Below are positions 1 through 10,139 of a DNA stretch of 64,000 bases, one piece after another. The DNA is from Thecaphora thlaspeos (taxonomy: Eukaryota > Basidiomycota > Ustilaginomycetes > Urocystidales > Glomosporiaceae), in NCBI GenBank assembly GCA_900291925.1, contig UWYS01000030.1, positions 301,261 to 365,260 on the forward strand, read 5' to 3'. A model generated the notes under the pieces. It did not search any database. It saw only the letters and a list, made by a program, of their open reading frames with translations, and was not told the DNA's origin. Position numbers and translations under genes: made by a program. Within the stretch, counting starts at the first letter, position 1, and each line of letters opens with the position of its first letter.

Positions 1-1697
1 ACACAGCACCAGCACCAGCGTCCCCCGCCCAACCTGGACGCCGTAGATATCGTCAAACAGACCGGCGGAAAGCCAGACGCAAACGACAACACCGCAAAGC
101 TAGAGGCCAACTCAAAGCAGATCGAAAAGGTCCAGAAGGAACTCGTGAGTGCCCTTTCCGCGCGCCGAGGTCCTATGCGGGGCGCAGCGCAGCCTCTGCA
201 CCATTGCTGACTTTCCCCACCTTGTCCGTGACTCGCCGTCCTCTATGCTGCTTCGTCCTCTCGCTGCGCCGCCGCCGCCCCCCGCAGGACCAGGTCCGCT
301 CGCTCCTCTCGGGCGCCGGACCCTCGAAGGACTCGCCCGCCGGTATTCGCCGGACCCAGCTGCGCAAAGAGCTCGACGAGCTGCGCAACAAGCAGGCCGG
401 CAATAAGGGCTCGCGCGACAAAGTGCTGGACGAGCTACGCTCTCTTCAGGACGGCATCGCCAAGAACGTCAAGGACCTCCAGGCGGCCAAGTCCAAGTCG
501 CCGTACAAGACCGTAGAGGACGTTGACGACCGCATCAAGCGCCTCGATCAGCAGATCGAGGCGGGCAGCATGAAGCTTGTCGACGAGAAAAAGGCCCTTG
601 CCGAGATCTCGCAGCTGAAAAAGGGCCGCAGGAACGTGGAGGCGCTCGCGACGATGCAAAAGTCGATCGACGGCGATCGGGCGCGCGTCGACGAGCTCAA
701 GGCGACGCTCGACGACCCCGAGAGCCGGGCACTCAACAAGCGCTACGACGAGATCAAGGCCGAGCTCGACGAGATCCAGAAGGAGCAGGAAAAGGCCTCG
801 GGTTCGCGCGGCAAGCTGCTCGACCAGCGCACCGCCCTCTCTGCGCAGCTCGACGAGCTCTTCCAACAGCGTCGCGACCGCCAGGCCGCCTTCCGCGCCG
901 CCAACGACCACTTCTACCAGCGGCTCAACGCCGAGCGCGAGAGGCGCCTGGACACGCAGCGCGCCGAGCGACAGGCGGCCGAGCAGGCAAAGAGGCAGGA
1001 GATCGAGCAGCAGATGCGCGAAGATGCCGCGCTGCCCGCGTTTGCAGAGGAGATCGAGGACTGCGACGTCCTCATCAACTACTTTAGCGCAAAGGCGGGC
1101 GCCAACGCGGCCAAGTCCGAGGCCGCCAAGGCCGACGAGGCCATCGCGGCATCGTCGGCCAACCCGGTCGGCGGTAAGACGCTCAACATCCGCCAGGTCA
1201 ATGCTGACGACATGATCCCCAAGGGCGCGGCGCTGCTCAAGAAAAAGGACGAGGCGTCCGAGTCGTACTTTATCGGCAGCGGCGGCAAGGGCAAGAAGGG
1301 CAAGAAGCAGAACAAGCGCGGAACCCCGCTCAACCTAGGTTCGGACGAGAACGGCGACGGCGCCGCGACGACGACGACGGGCGGAGCGCTCCACGTTCCG
1401 CTCGGAACGCTGTTGGCGCTGTTGAGCCTCTCGATCCCGCCGCCCACCACCAGCGCAGACGTGAGCCGCGTCGTCGAGAACCTCAAGCTGAAGCGCGAGT
1501 ACTTTGTCAGCAACCAGCAGCGCGTCACGCGGGATAACATTGAGCGGGTCGAAAAGATGCTGGCAAAGTCGAGTGTCAAGGGCAATGGCGTCGGCGAGAC
1601 GGAGAAGAAGCAGGAGAAGGAGGAGAAGACGCAGGCGGAGGGCAAGAAGGTCGACGACGTGGAGGCGGACAATACGGCCGATGCCGTCGAGGCCTGA
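1..1697 (+). CDS. BFR1: BFR1-like mRNP/nuclear segregation protein, 5' partial
   Basis: The gene enters from the left edge. Two exons are visible: 1-144, open in frame from base 1, and 288-1697 ending in TGA; the intron 145-287 has a GTGAGT donor and a GCAG acceptor. The joined product has about 517 visible residues, almost all charged coiled coil, with the BFR1 signature segment SPYKTVEDVDDRIKRL followed by the EISQLKKGRR region. The C-terminal part is a lysine/glutamate tail rich in E-K-K repeats. Bfr1 in yeast is a cytoplasmic, polysome- and ER-associated RNA-binding protein affecting ploidy and secretion; that role is family knowledge, not visible here. The true start codon lies outside the window, because a start inside the intron would give an unrelated N terminus. 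The family call is firm; the exact extent of the 5' end is unknown. Confidence 0.85.
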   Translation, partial: TAPAPASPAQPGRRRYRQTDRRKARRKRQHRKARGQLKADRKGPEGTRECPFRAPRSYAGRSAASAPLLTFPTLSVTRRPLCCFVLSLRRRRPPQDQVRSLLSGAGPSKDSPAGIRRTQLRKELDELRNKQAGNKGSRDKVLDELRSLQDGIAKNVKDLQAAKSKSPYKTVEDVDDRIKRLDQQIEAGSMKLVDEKKALAEISQLKKGRRNVEALATMQKSIDGDRARVDELKATLDDPESRALNKRYDEIKAELDEIQKEQEKASGSRGKLLDQRTALSAQLDELFQQRRDRQAAFRAANDHFYQRLNAERERRLDTQRAERQAAEQAKRQEIEQQMREDAALPAFAEEIEDCDVLINYFSAKAGANAAKSEAAKADEAIAASSANPVGGKTLNIRQVNADDMIPKGAALLKKKDEASESYFIGSGGKGKKGKKQNKRGTPLNLGSDENGDGAATTTTGGALHVPLGTLLALLSLSIPPPTTSADVSRVVENLKLKREYFVSNQQRVTRDNIERVEKMLAKSSVKGNGVGETEKKQEKEEKTQAEGKKVDDVEADNTADAVEA

Positions 1698-4600
1698 GCG
1701 AGTGGTTGTCCCGTGTGTCGCCCACAAACGAAGCGACAGGCATACGTTCCTCGTCGGGAAACAAAAGGACCCTCGGTCATTCCTACTCTCCCTTTCAAGT
1801 TTCCTTTCCGTCTTGCCTGGTCCATTTTACATGTCCATGCACGATCCACACCCTGTTCACGCCAGTCACCCTTTACAATAACGAAACACAAGATCGCTTG
1901 TTCACTCACCCATCGCCATTCGGCCACTTTATCGCTTTGCGCTACGACGTGTATGGGGCGATGGTGTCGACGGCGACTCAAATCTATGGCGACGTCGGTG
2001 CAGACTGAAGATCCGCAGTCGACTGCGACGGGAGTGTAGAACGAAGCGATGAACGTTTGTCATCGTTACGCTGTCACCGCAGCTTGATGAGGAGGGTACT
2101 CTTGAAGTAGAACACCCGGTCAGTTTGTATGTTGGACGCCTGTGAGATATCTGAGATGCAACATGAAGCCTTGACGTGGAGGAGGTGAAGTCTTTGCGCA
2201 TATCAAACGTTCTTGTATGGTGTCTCGAGGGTTTTGAAAGGTTCCGGCGAAGTTGGACTTTTCCGCTGCTGAGTTTATTATTTGAGGTTGTTCTCGATCT
2301 TCTTCAACACGAGGATCTGGAAGGAAGTTCACAGGACCAGTTCACTAAGCGATTCAACCCAATTTCGCAAGGTCTGTCTTGACGACAAGATTCAGATCTT
2401 CAGAGCGATTCATGGTGATTCGTTATGGGCTGGTCCTGTTATGGCGGTAGGTAGCTGTGGTCGCGGCGGTACTTACTTTTCGTCCTAAATTGGTGCTCGA
2501 CTCGACGTAAACCTTTCGTGTTTTGTTCACGAGGATCGAAGGATGGAGGTCATCGTTCGTGTGGGAGGATGGAGCGATGGTCTCGGGAGCGGCCGAGACC
2601 CAACACGCTCATCCGCGTGGGACGTCCATCGCTGTGGTGGATGACTGTGGCGCCATGTGGCGTAGCAAAGTCAGCATGATGCTACATAAAATGTCATATC
2701 GACTCTATCGCCATGAACCCTTCAACAAGTTTGCGGAGCCGATCGCGAGTGAATTGAGCGATCGCTCGGCCAGGGAGTTGCACGTCGACTGCGCACGTCT
2801 AAATTCTGTCGTCGTTGTGAGGTACTGTACAGAAAGCGTCGGGTATCACGCCGTTCGTCGCCATCTGACGGCGTGAACAGAGAGACAGGGCGCAACGGTA
2901 CAGTACAGTACAGGGGTAACTTGGGCCCACCAAAGAGAAAGACTACCTCGGGTGGCGGTAGCTCGTTCGGCCGGCCGACCGCCTGTACAGTACTGTATGT
3001 ACGATAAGCAGACAGAAAATGAGGAAAGCTCTATTTTTCCTTAGTCGAGCGCCTTGCCTCGACGAGACGCCGTCTCCATCCACCAACCAAAGCAGCGCCT
3101 TGGAGCTCGCCATGCCGCCTCGTCTCGGCTTCGAGAAAGCCGCTCAGTCGCAAAATACATATGTAGTAGAGTACGGCAGGAGGCTGCGACGGCTATGGCC
3201 GAGGCGGCGACAGGCTGCAGCAAAGTTACTGTACTGTAGTTACGTACTTAAGGTGCGCGGCTGCTTGTTTGTGATAGATCGAGGCGAAGCGAGGAGGAAG
3301 CTTCCGGCATGCTCCACAGCGGCTGGCGCGGCGTGCGGACCGCCTGTGCGTGCTGTCTGCCACCAGCCCGTGGTTGGACGAGCAGAGGCCAGGAAGCTAA
3401 GGTTCAGAAGAACGCGCTGCCTTCCGTGGTGCTAGAGAGCGAAAAGTGGGAGCATGGCGGGGAGCGCGGGCTTAGGCGATGGAACGTTGGTCGAGACCCC
3501 ATAGCATGCATATGCACAGGAGGTTTCTGTCTCTCTGCTGCTCTACAGTCACCTCACCGCCCCAGGTACAGGTGTGTAAGTACATACATGCAACGCCGTC
3601 TCCCGGATCACAGCCCTGCCAGATACAGTATCGACTCAATCACCCTCTCCACCAGAGACGAGTGCCAGACATGAGTATTTACATCGAGTGCGCTGGGCGA
3701 CGGGTAGTGATCGTCTCCGTACCGTACCGTAGCTTGCCATCACAGGCCGCCAGGTGAGGCGCAAGGCCATGGCCACCTCAGATCAGGGCGCGCTAGAAGA
3801 AAAAGACGCCGTCAAGGCCGCGAGCGGGAATTCGAATTTAAACCTTGGCCCAGGCTTCATGTCGGCGATATACAGAGGCAGATGTGTCTTCCCTGGAGAA
3901 CTCGACATGCACGAGGCGGGGCCAACCAATCAGCTCGAGGCTGCGCGAGGCTGCAAAACTAGGCAACGCAAGAGCTCCTGCATCGGTACAACTTCTCCAC
4001 ACAAAGCAGACATATAGACATATAAGTCAGAGCCAGCAGGCCGGCAGACGCTAGCGATAATCGACGCTCGGGCCGACTCGCCACAGAGGTCCCAACCGCG
4101 AAGCGCAAACTCCGGACAGTCCGTGCTTGCTTTGGCTCAACGAGGTGCCGCATCCGAAGGGATCCGCCTGCTTCCTGATCACTGTCCGTCACTTCCAGGT
4201 GCCAAGCTAGATCGCAAGAGGCGAACTAGCGCAAGGTGGCCCTTGTCGTCTCGTAAGTTGAGTACGTACCGACGTTCGGATCGTCGCCCGTGCAGCCCGA
4301 GAAGAAGGAAGCGGTGGCACCGACTCGGGGCCAGTCAGGAAGTCGTGCGTACGTTTGGCGTGCTCTCAGCGAGACGAGGTATCGCCGCGCTCGATCCGCC
4401 TCGACGTTGGCCGGGCCTTGAGCGGCGAGGCCGAGGCGGGGGATGTGGTGCTCCGAGGCCATCGTTCGATTGGACGGTGCAGCGCGGCTGTTGGGTACAG
4501 GACCGCAAGATGCAGCGAGCGCGGAATGAAACAAAAGAACAAAAAGGGGGACAAAAAGCCTGCCAGCGCGATGGCGTTCAACAAGCAACGGCAGCCGAGC

Positions 4601-5591
4601 GGCGACACAGTGAGCGACACCTTGCGTCGTCGTCTTTTTCGGTCTACGGAGACCACCTTTCCGCCCCTCGGTTTACATAACTAGGTTACTTCATAGCCGC
4701 AGTGTACAGTGCTAGTCTGATACACGACGAGGGCTTGCCCTGCTAAGTAGCCAGCGCGAGGCTACGGCAGGGACCGGGAAGTGCCTCGCGGCAAGATGCG
4801 GCGTGCGTGGCGGACGGTGATGCTCGTACCTACCTTGACTCTACCTGCCAACGACGACGACGACGCATCGAAGAAAGGGCAAGGACCATGGCAGGCGGCA
4901 GGATCTTGGCGTCGCAGAGAACACCGGAGAGGGAGGCGTGGCGGTGGGTCGTCGGCGGCGGCCGCCGTCGTCGTCGTGCCCTCAAAGGCGGTGGGCCTAG
5001 AGCGAGGGGGGCGGTGACATCTGCGTGGGCCAAGCCCGGAGTAAAGTGAGTGAGCGGGGCCTCTGCATATGTACATCGCTCGCTCGCTCGGCCTGGACTG
5101 GGACGCCTCTGGACGCAGGTTGAGTCAGAGGGGCGGCGGGGGCCGAGAGCGGCTGTGCATCGAAGCGCGGGGAGCGTCGGCATCTTGATTTTGCCCTGTT
5201 CGCTGGCGCAGTTCGCGAGGGCCTCGGCCGGCCTTCTTGGTCTTTGCCTTTATCCTGCCTGCCCTTGCCTGGCTGATGCGCGCCCGCCCCGCGCGCCCGC
5301 CCTTTCGCGACGCTTCTCCCTCGCTCCGGTCCCCCTCCGCTCCTGGACGCTGGGGGTGGCAAGACCGCCCCTCTGCTCCCTCCCCCTCTGGTACATAAAC
5401 CGAGTCGGCCCCACCCCTTTCGTTTGCCCTTCTTCCAACAAACCATCTCCTGTACCGTCGTCCTTGCCGTCTCCTTCTCCCTCTATCCTCTCACTATCTC
5501 TCCCTCACCCTCTCTCTACGTCAGCGACCTCGTCGACGACTCCCGCTCGACCCACCTTTCCTCGCCTCGCTTCCGTTTCTCTAGAACGACC
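1698..5591. other. 3.9 kb intergenic region, no recognisable gene
   Basis: No frame on either strand shows a recognisable domain or a convincing spliced structure. The longest ATG-started frame is 2577-2876 (+, about 99 codons) with no family resemblance. The stretch has GC-rich and mixed segments, several GTAC-rich partial palindromes (about 2896-3250), and from about 5250 a pyrimidine-rich promoter-like tract that leads into the dehydrogenase gene. Confidence 0.5.
5437..5591 (+). promoter_or_regulatory. Pyrimidine-rich promoter/leader of the SDR gene
   Basis: The 150 bases before the ATG at 5592 are almost uninterrupted C/T on the plus strand (runs such as CTCCTTCTCCCTCTATC), typical of transcription-start regions in filamentous fungi and basidiomycetes. 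A weak TATA-like element, GGTACATAAAC, lies at about 5390-5400. The promoter assignment is inferred from composition and position only. Confidence 0.4.
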
Positions 5592-7009
5592 ATGTCTGCC
5601 TTCGCCTCGACCCTCAGGTCCAGCCTCGCCCGGGGCCTCTCGACTCGGGCTCCACAGCGTGAGTACACCTTCTCCCCCTTTCGATAATGTATAGGGTCTC
5701 CTCTCCCGGCTTCTCGTGAGATTGTCGGCGCAAAGCGGGAGCTTTCAGGCGCAGAATCTCTCTCGCAAGAAGCCGTAGAGGTCGATCCGGAAGACGCTAC
5801 ATTCCCGCTGGATGTCGGCAAGGATCTTCGTTCATCGAGTTCTTCCGGGCTGACTCTGTCGTATCCTCCACCCACTTCGCATCTCGTCTCTCCCTTGTCT
5901 TCTCACAGCCTCGATGGTCTCGCGGGTCGCCACTGCTGCTCCCCGCAACTTCACCGTCTGGGCCCCCAACCGCATGGTCCCCACCTCAGCGCAGCCTGCT
6001 GAGCAGGCTAACCCCGGCCCCCCGCCTCCCGTCGAGAACATTGGTGTCGACGCCGTGTGAGTGTCAGCATTCGGCTTCCCAGCGCCTCGTGCTCATAGGC
6101 GGCTCCTATGCAAGCAGCACACGCTGACCCCCTTATTCTTCCTGCTGGTGCTCTTTGCTACACCCGGCCCCCAGTCTGCGACAGAACCCCAACAGCCCGG
6201 ACAACCACACCACCACTATCTTCCAGGAATTCTCGCTCGAGGGCAAGACGGCTGTAATCACGGGCGGCAACGGAGGTCTTGGCCTTGAGATGGCGCTCGC
6301 CTACGTCGAGGCCGGCGCGCATGTCTACGCTATCGACCTGCCCAAGGAGCCCTCAGAGGAGTTCAAGATTGTCGCCGACCACTGCCGCATCATGAACCGC
6401 CACCTCAAGTACGTCTCGGCCACCGTCACCGACCACGAGGACATCAACAATGTCATGGACTTCATCGTCAAGGACTCGGGCACAGAGTCGCTCGACGTCT
6501 GCGTCGCCGCCGCCGGCATTCTGCAGACGTACAACGCGCTCGACTACCCCGCCGACGAGTTCCGCAAGGTCTTTGAGGTCAACACGACTGGCGTCTTCCT
6601 CACCGCCCAGGCCGCCGCGCGCAAGATGCACGCCAACAAGAACGTCTCGGGCTCCATCATCCTGATCGCCTCGATGTCCGGCTCGATCGTTAACCGCGAC
6701 CACCACTGGGTTGCCTACAACGCCTCGAAGTCGGCTGTGCTCCAGATGGGCCGCAACCTGGCCGCCGAGTGGGGCCCCAAGGATATCCGCGTCAACTGCA
6801 TCAGCCCTGGCCACATCCGCACCCGCATGACGGCCGCCTACCTCGACACGAACCCTCACCTCCTCACAAAGTGGTCGAGCTCCAACCCGCTCGGCCGCCT
6901 CGGACGCGCCCACGAGATCCGCGGCGTTGCTGTCTGGCTCGCCTCGAGCGCTTCGTCGTTCTGCAACGGCTCCGACATCATCGTTTCGGGCGGTCACAAC
7001 ATCTGGTAA
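5592..7009 (+). CDS. Short-chain dehydrogenase/reductase with N-terminal presequence
   Basis: Three exons (5592-5658, 5909-6056, 6175-7009) join in phase to 349 residues ending in TAA. The catalytic body has the NAD(P) motif TGGNGGLG at about 101-108, the NTTG structural motif, Ser at about 240 and the YNASK active site (Tyr about 253, Lys about 257), so a classical SDR with intact residues. It most resembles the fungal sorbose reductase/arabinitol-mannitol dehydrogenase group, but substrate and cofactor cannot be fixed from the sequence. Residues 1-90 precede the domain: the first 30 are Ser/Arg/Ala-rich without acids (MSAFASTLRSSLARGLSTRA), which looks like a mitochondrial presequence, followed by a Pro-rich linker. 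Both introns lie in this N-terminal extension; the enzyme body is one exon. Confidence 0.88.
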
Positions 7010-8807
7010 AGCATAGCGCTACCACCATTGCTGTGACGCCTCCCGTCACGAAGTGTCCGTTTCGGTTTATCAGTTCTTTCTCCTAGGGGTTTCTCGTGGA
7101 TCCGCATCTGCGCGGTCCCCGCGATCAAGTCATCGCCATCTCCATCTCGATCGTCACTAGCAGCGCACACAGCGCACGCCAGCCACCGCAAATCGCAATC
7201 CGACCACACCGTCCCTTTCGCAACATTTAGAGGTTTCTTTCTTGCCGAAGGACACTATATACACATCATAGCATCTACCTATCTCGCACTTCCACTCTCC
7301 CAACTCTCTCTGCTCGCTCGTCATTCCTACTTTTCTTTCTTTTTCTTTCACCACACACACACACATGTACATAAGGTCATCTTGTTCTTCTCTGGGGTTT
7401 TGGAAAGACGGGCAGGAAAAAATGGCTCGCAATAGTGAAAATGAGAAGTGAACTCATGACTGCATCTCCTTGCCTGGCTGGTCGGTTGTGCGTTTCGGTC
7501 CGGGGGAGTCGTCAGCGGCTGCGTGGCATGAACACGATATGTCTTGTCTGTGCGCAGGAGCTAGGCTTGGCGGATGGTGTTGTTCGAAGGTGGCCCGCGA
7601 GGTGGATCGCCGAGACGGGGTGCATTCTCTTCGCAGACTCTCGGACGAGAGGTGGTTGTACGATTTGCTTTGAGGTTTTCAAAGATTTCTTAGAGGTACA
7701 GTATATTGAGTACGAGAAGGGCGGTATGTAAGACATATGAAGGATATACAATGATTGCGGGGAGATGTGGGCGAGATGTTGGTATCGCTTTGCGTTGCGG
7801 TGAAAGAGTGTGTCGGACTTGGTCAGGGATGCGTTGGGACGAAGGGACGGTCGGGTGTCGTGTCGGTGTTTGGACAAATAGAGGCTTGTATATTCGATCA
7901 AGTTAGCTGATACCGTATTCTCTCCTAATCCAGATCAGGTCGAACGTGTCGGTCGAGGTGGTGTCAGTAGAGGAGAGGGGGACAGGAACGTCCCCGTACC
8001 GTATGGCGTGCCGGTTCGACGGAAGGTTCAACCGTCGCTATCGACGAGGCAGGGTAAGCGGGTCTGTTAAGGTTCTCTTTAAGACGATTTTCCCTCTTCT
8101 CCTGAAGGTGACGGGGACTAGGATGAACACCTTTGACGCGGCGCAGACGCTGAGCCATGTCGTCCACAGCACTTTTGCGGCAGAATGGACGAGAGAGTGC
8201 GAGTCGAGCCAAGGGGACTAGTCGGAGGCGACTTGTATGGTGAGAGGTTCTGGTGACGACATTCTCCTGTTTCTGCGGGCCAAAAGGTAGCAAGTCGGCT
8301 GCTCGACACGGCTCTCCTTACAGGAGAGAAAAAGTAGTCGGACCTTTGCATCCCTGTCCGGTCCAGGTCGGGCCACGTCGCGGTGTCGCCACGTATCGTC
8401 AGGCTGTACGTCTTTGAGCCGCTCTCGGCGCCCACGCTTGCTGGATGAATGCAGCTGAATGACTGATCGAGTAGCTGGCAGATGGATGAGCCGGGTTATC
8501 ATTGCTTCTATGTGCCTGTCATATGCCGACGACAGGTGGGGCAGCGCCGTCCGTCGTGGGCAACTTGTCCCACCTGTCTGGTTGCCATGGAGGCGGAAGG
8601 CGGTGGTGGCGTCTTCCGGCCGACTTGTCCGGCTCACGTAATCGCGTGACGGATTTTTATATGTTGCAGGTCGGAAGCGAGGTCGGGCGTGGTCGGACAT
8701 TGTGAGCGACTCGACCCTTTCTTTTCCGCACTACTCTTTAGCTTCTTCCGACCGACACCTCACAATCCTTTGCACCTCTTCTTGCCACCTTGACGCCAGT
8801 GGCACCG
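7010..8807. other. 1.8 kb intergenic region
   Basis: Contains the 3' flank of the SDR gene and the promoter side of the ferredoxin gene. An ATG-started 160-codon frame on the minus strand (8218-8700) has irregular composition and no recognisable motif. I see no RNA gene. A run of CA dinucleotides (about 7352-7366) and pyrimidine tracts (7280-7350) are the only simple-sequence features. Confidence 0.5.
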
Positions 8808-9635
8808 ATGATTTCGTCAACAGCATCCATTTTCGCCCGTTCCGTGGCTTCGGGAAGCTCCACCTCTTCCATCATGCTCTCACACTGCGTCACGATAACC
8901 GGCGCACGCTCGGTATACACTGCCGCTGCTCGGACACAAGCCGGCGCAGTGGCGCCTCTTCGCCTCTCCAACCTGGTTCGCACAGATGCCTTCCATACTT
9001 CCCCTACACCAAGACACGGTGGCATCGAACGACCCGCTCCTGGAACTGGGTAGGCCTCTTCCCGCTTGTTCTCCCCGTCTCTCTCGGTCGACCTTCTCCT
9101 CCTGACCCCCTTTCGCCCCTCCTTCTCTCCCTCTCTCTTCCCCTGTCCTCCTCCCCTCTCTCAGCATCAAAGTAACCTTCCGCGATTCCAAGGGAAACGA
9201 CATCAAGACAGTCGAAGCCAACGAGGGGGACGACATCCTAACCATCGCACACGAGTACGACGTCGATCTGGAGGGAGCATGCGAAGGGTCCATCGCCTGT
9301 TCAACGTGTCACGTCATCTTGGAACCGGACGCATACGACAAGCTTCCCGAGCCGTGCGAAGATGAAGAGGATATGCTGGATCTCGCCTTTGGTCTCACCG
9401 ACACCTCCAGGTTGGGATGTCAGGTCAAGTTGACAAAGGAGTTAGACGGTATGGTTGCGCAGTTGCCGAGTGCAACGAGGAACATGTATGTCGATGGTGA
9501 GTAGCATGAGCGGCGTGACAAGAGAGGCAGAGGGAACGGTTTTTTTATACGTGTGATGGCATGCTGAATGGACGACATATACCGGACCTCTTTTCTCTTT
9601 GTTGAATGGCAGGACACAAGGCGGGTCATCACTGA
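8808..9635 (+). CDS. YAH1: Mitochondrial [2Fe-2S] ferredoxin, adrenodoxin type
   Basis: Exons 8808-9049, 9165-9496 and 9613-9635 join in phase to 198 residues. The ferredoxin fold starts at about residue 82. The four cluster ligands are visible: Cys120, Cys126, Cys129 ([10 protein letters not shown], the C-x5-C-x2-C pattern) and Cys166 in LGCQ. The first 75 residues are rich in Ser/Thr/Ala/Arg with few acids, as in a mitochondrial targeting sequence. Family knowledge: Yah1/adrenodoxin passes electrons from ferredoxin reductase to the iron-sulfur assembly machinery and to haem A and ubiquinone synthesis. The ATG at 8808 is chosen because the frame upstream has only a TTG (8790). The tiny last exon adds only GHKAGHH after the conserved MYVDG end. 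Confidence 0.93.
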
Positions 9636-10139
9636 GCAGCACGCTGCTAGTTCTTCAGCGGTCGCATCGACGAACAAGGACATCCGCATATCTCAGACCC
9701 GCTGCCATGTACCATTCCTCTCTATCCCACCACGATCACGCTAGCTTGCTCTACGACGGCGAAACCACGCATCATCGCTTTTTGCAAGCTAACTTGGAAA
9801 CCTATTGGTAACCGCGCTGCGCTGCCAGAGACAGAGAGAGGGAGAGAGACGGTCCTCAACCTATGCGACCTCGAGATTACGGCGCGTTTTCTTCACAACG
9901 CTTCGGTCTGCCTCCCTTGCGATCTCGACGGTCAGCTGCCGCCCTGTCTACAGCTGGACCCCGACTGCCACGCTACCGCTCCGAGCTGCACAGACACACA
10001 CACAAGCGATCAGCCGCCCTCATCGTTGTCTAATCGGTGATTGCTTCTGTTTTTCATCACCTCGCACGCCCGTTGCTGCTATTGACACGGTTTCCTCAAA
10101 CTTGGACACATCTGCCCACAGCGTCTATGACGACGTCGT
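9636..10139. other. Convergent 3' flanks of ferredoxin and ProRS genes
   Basis: About 500 bases between two convergent stop codons. They hold the 3' untranslated regions. A GAGAGA run at about 9832-9851 is the only simple repeat; I see no gene. Confidence 0.5.

Noticed and set aside
204..287. An N terminus for the BFR1 gene starting inside the first 300 bases
   Set aside because: This part has intron borders (GTGAGT at 145, AG at 287), and the preceding exon stays open to the window edge in the matching phase.
8218..8700. A 160-codon ATG-started frame on the minus strand upstream of the ferredoxin gene
   Set aside because: Irregular composition, no motif, and frames of this length are common by chance in GC-rich DNA. 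It also overlaps the promoter region of the ferredoxin gene.
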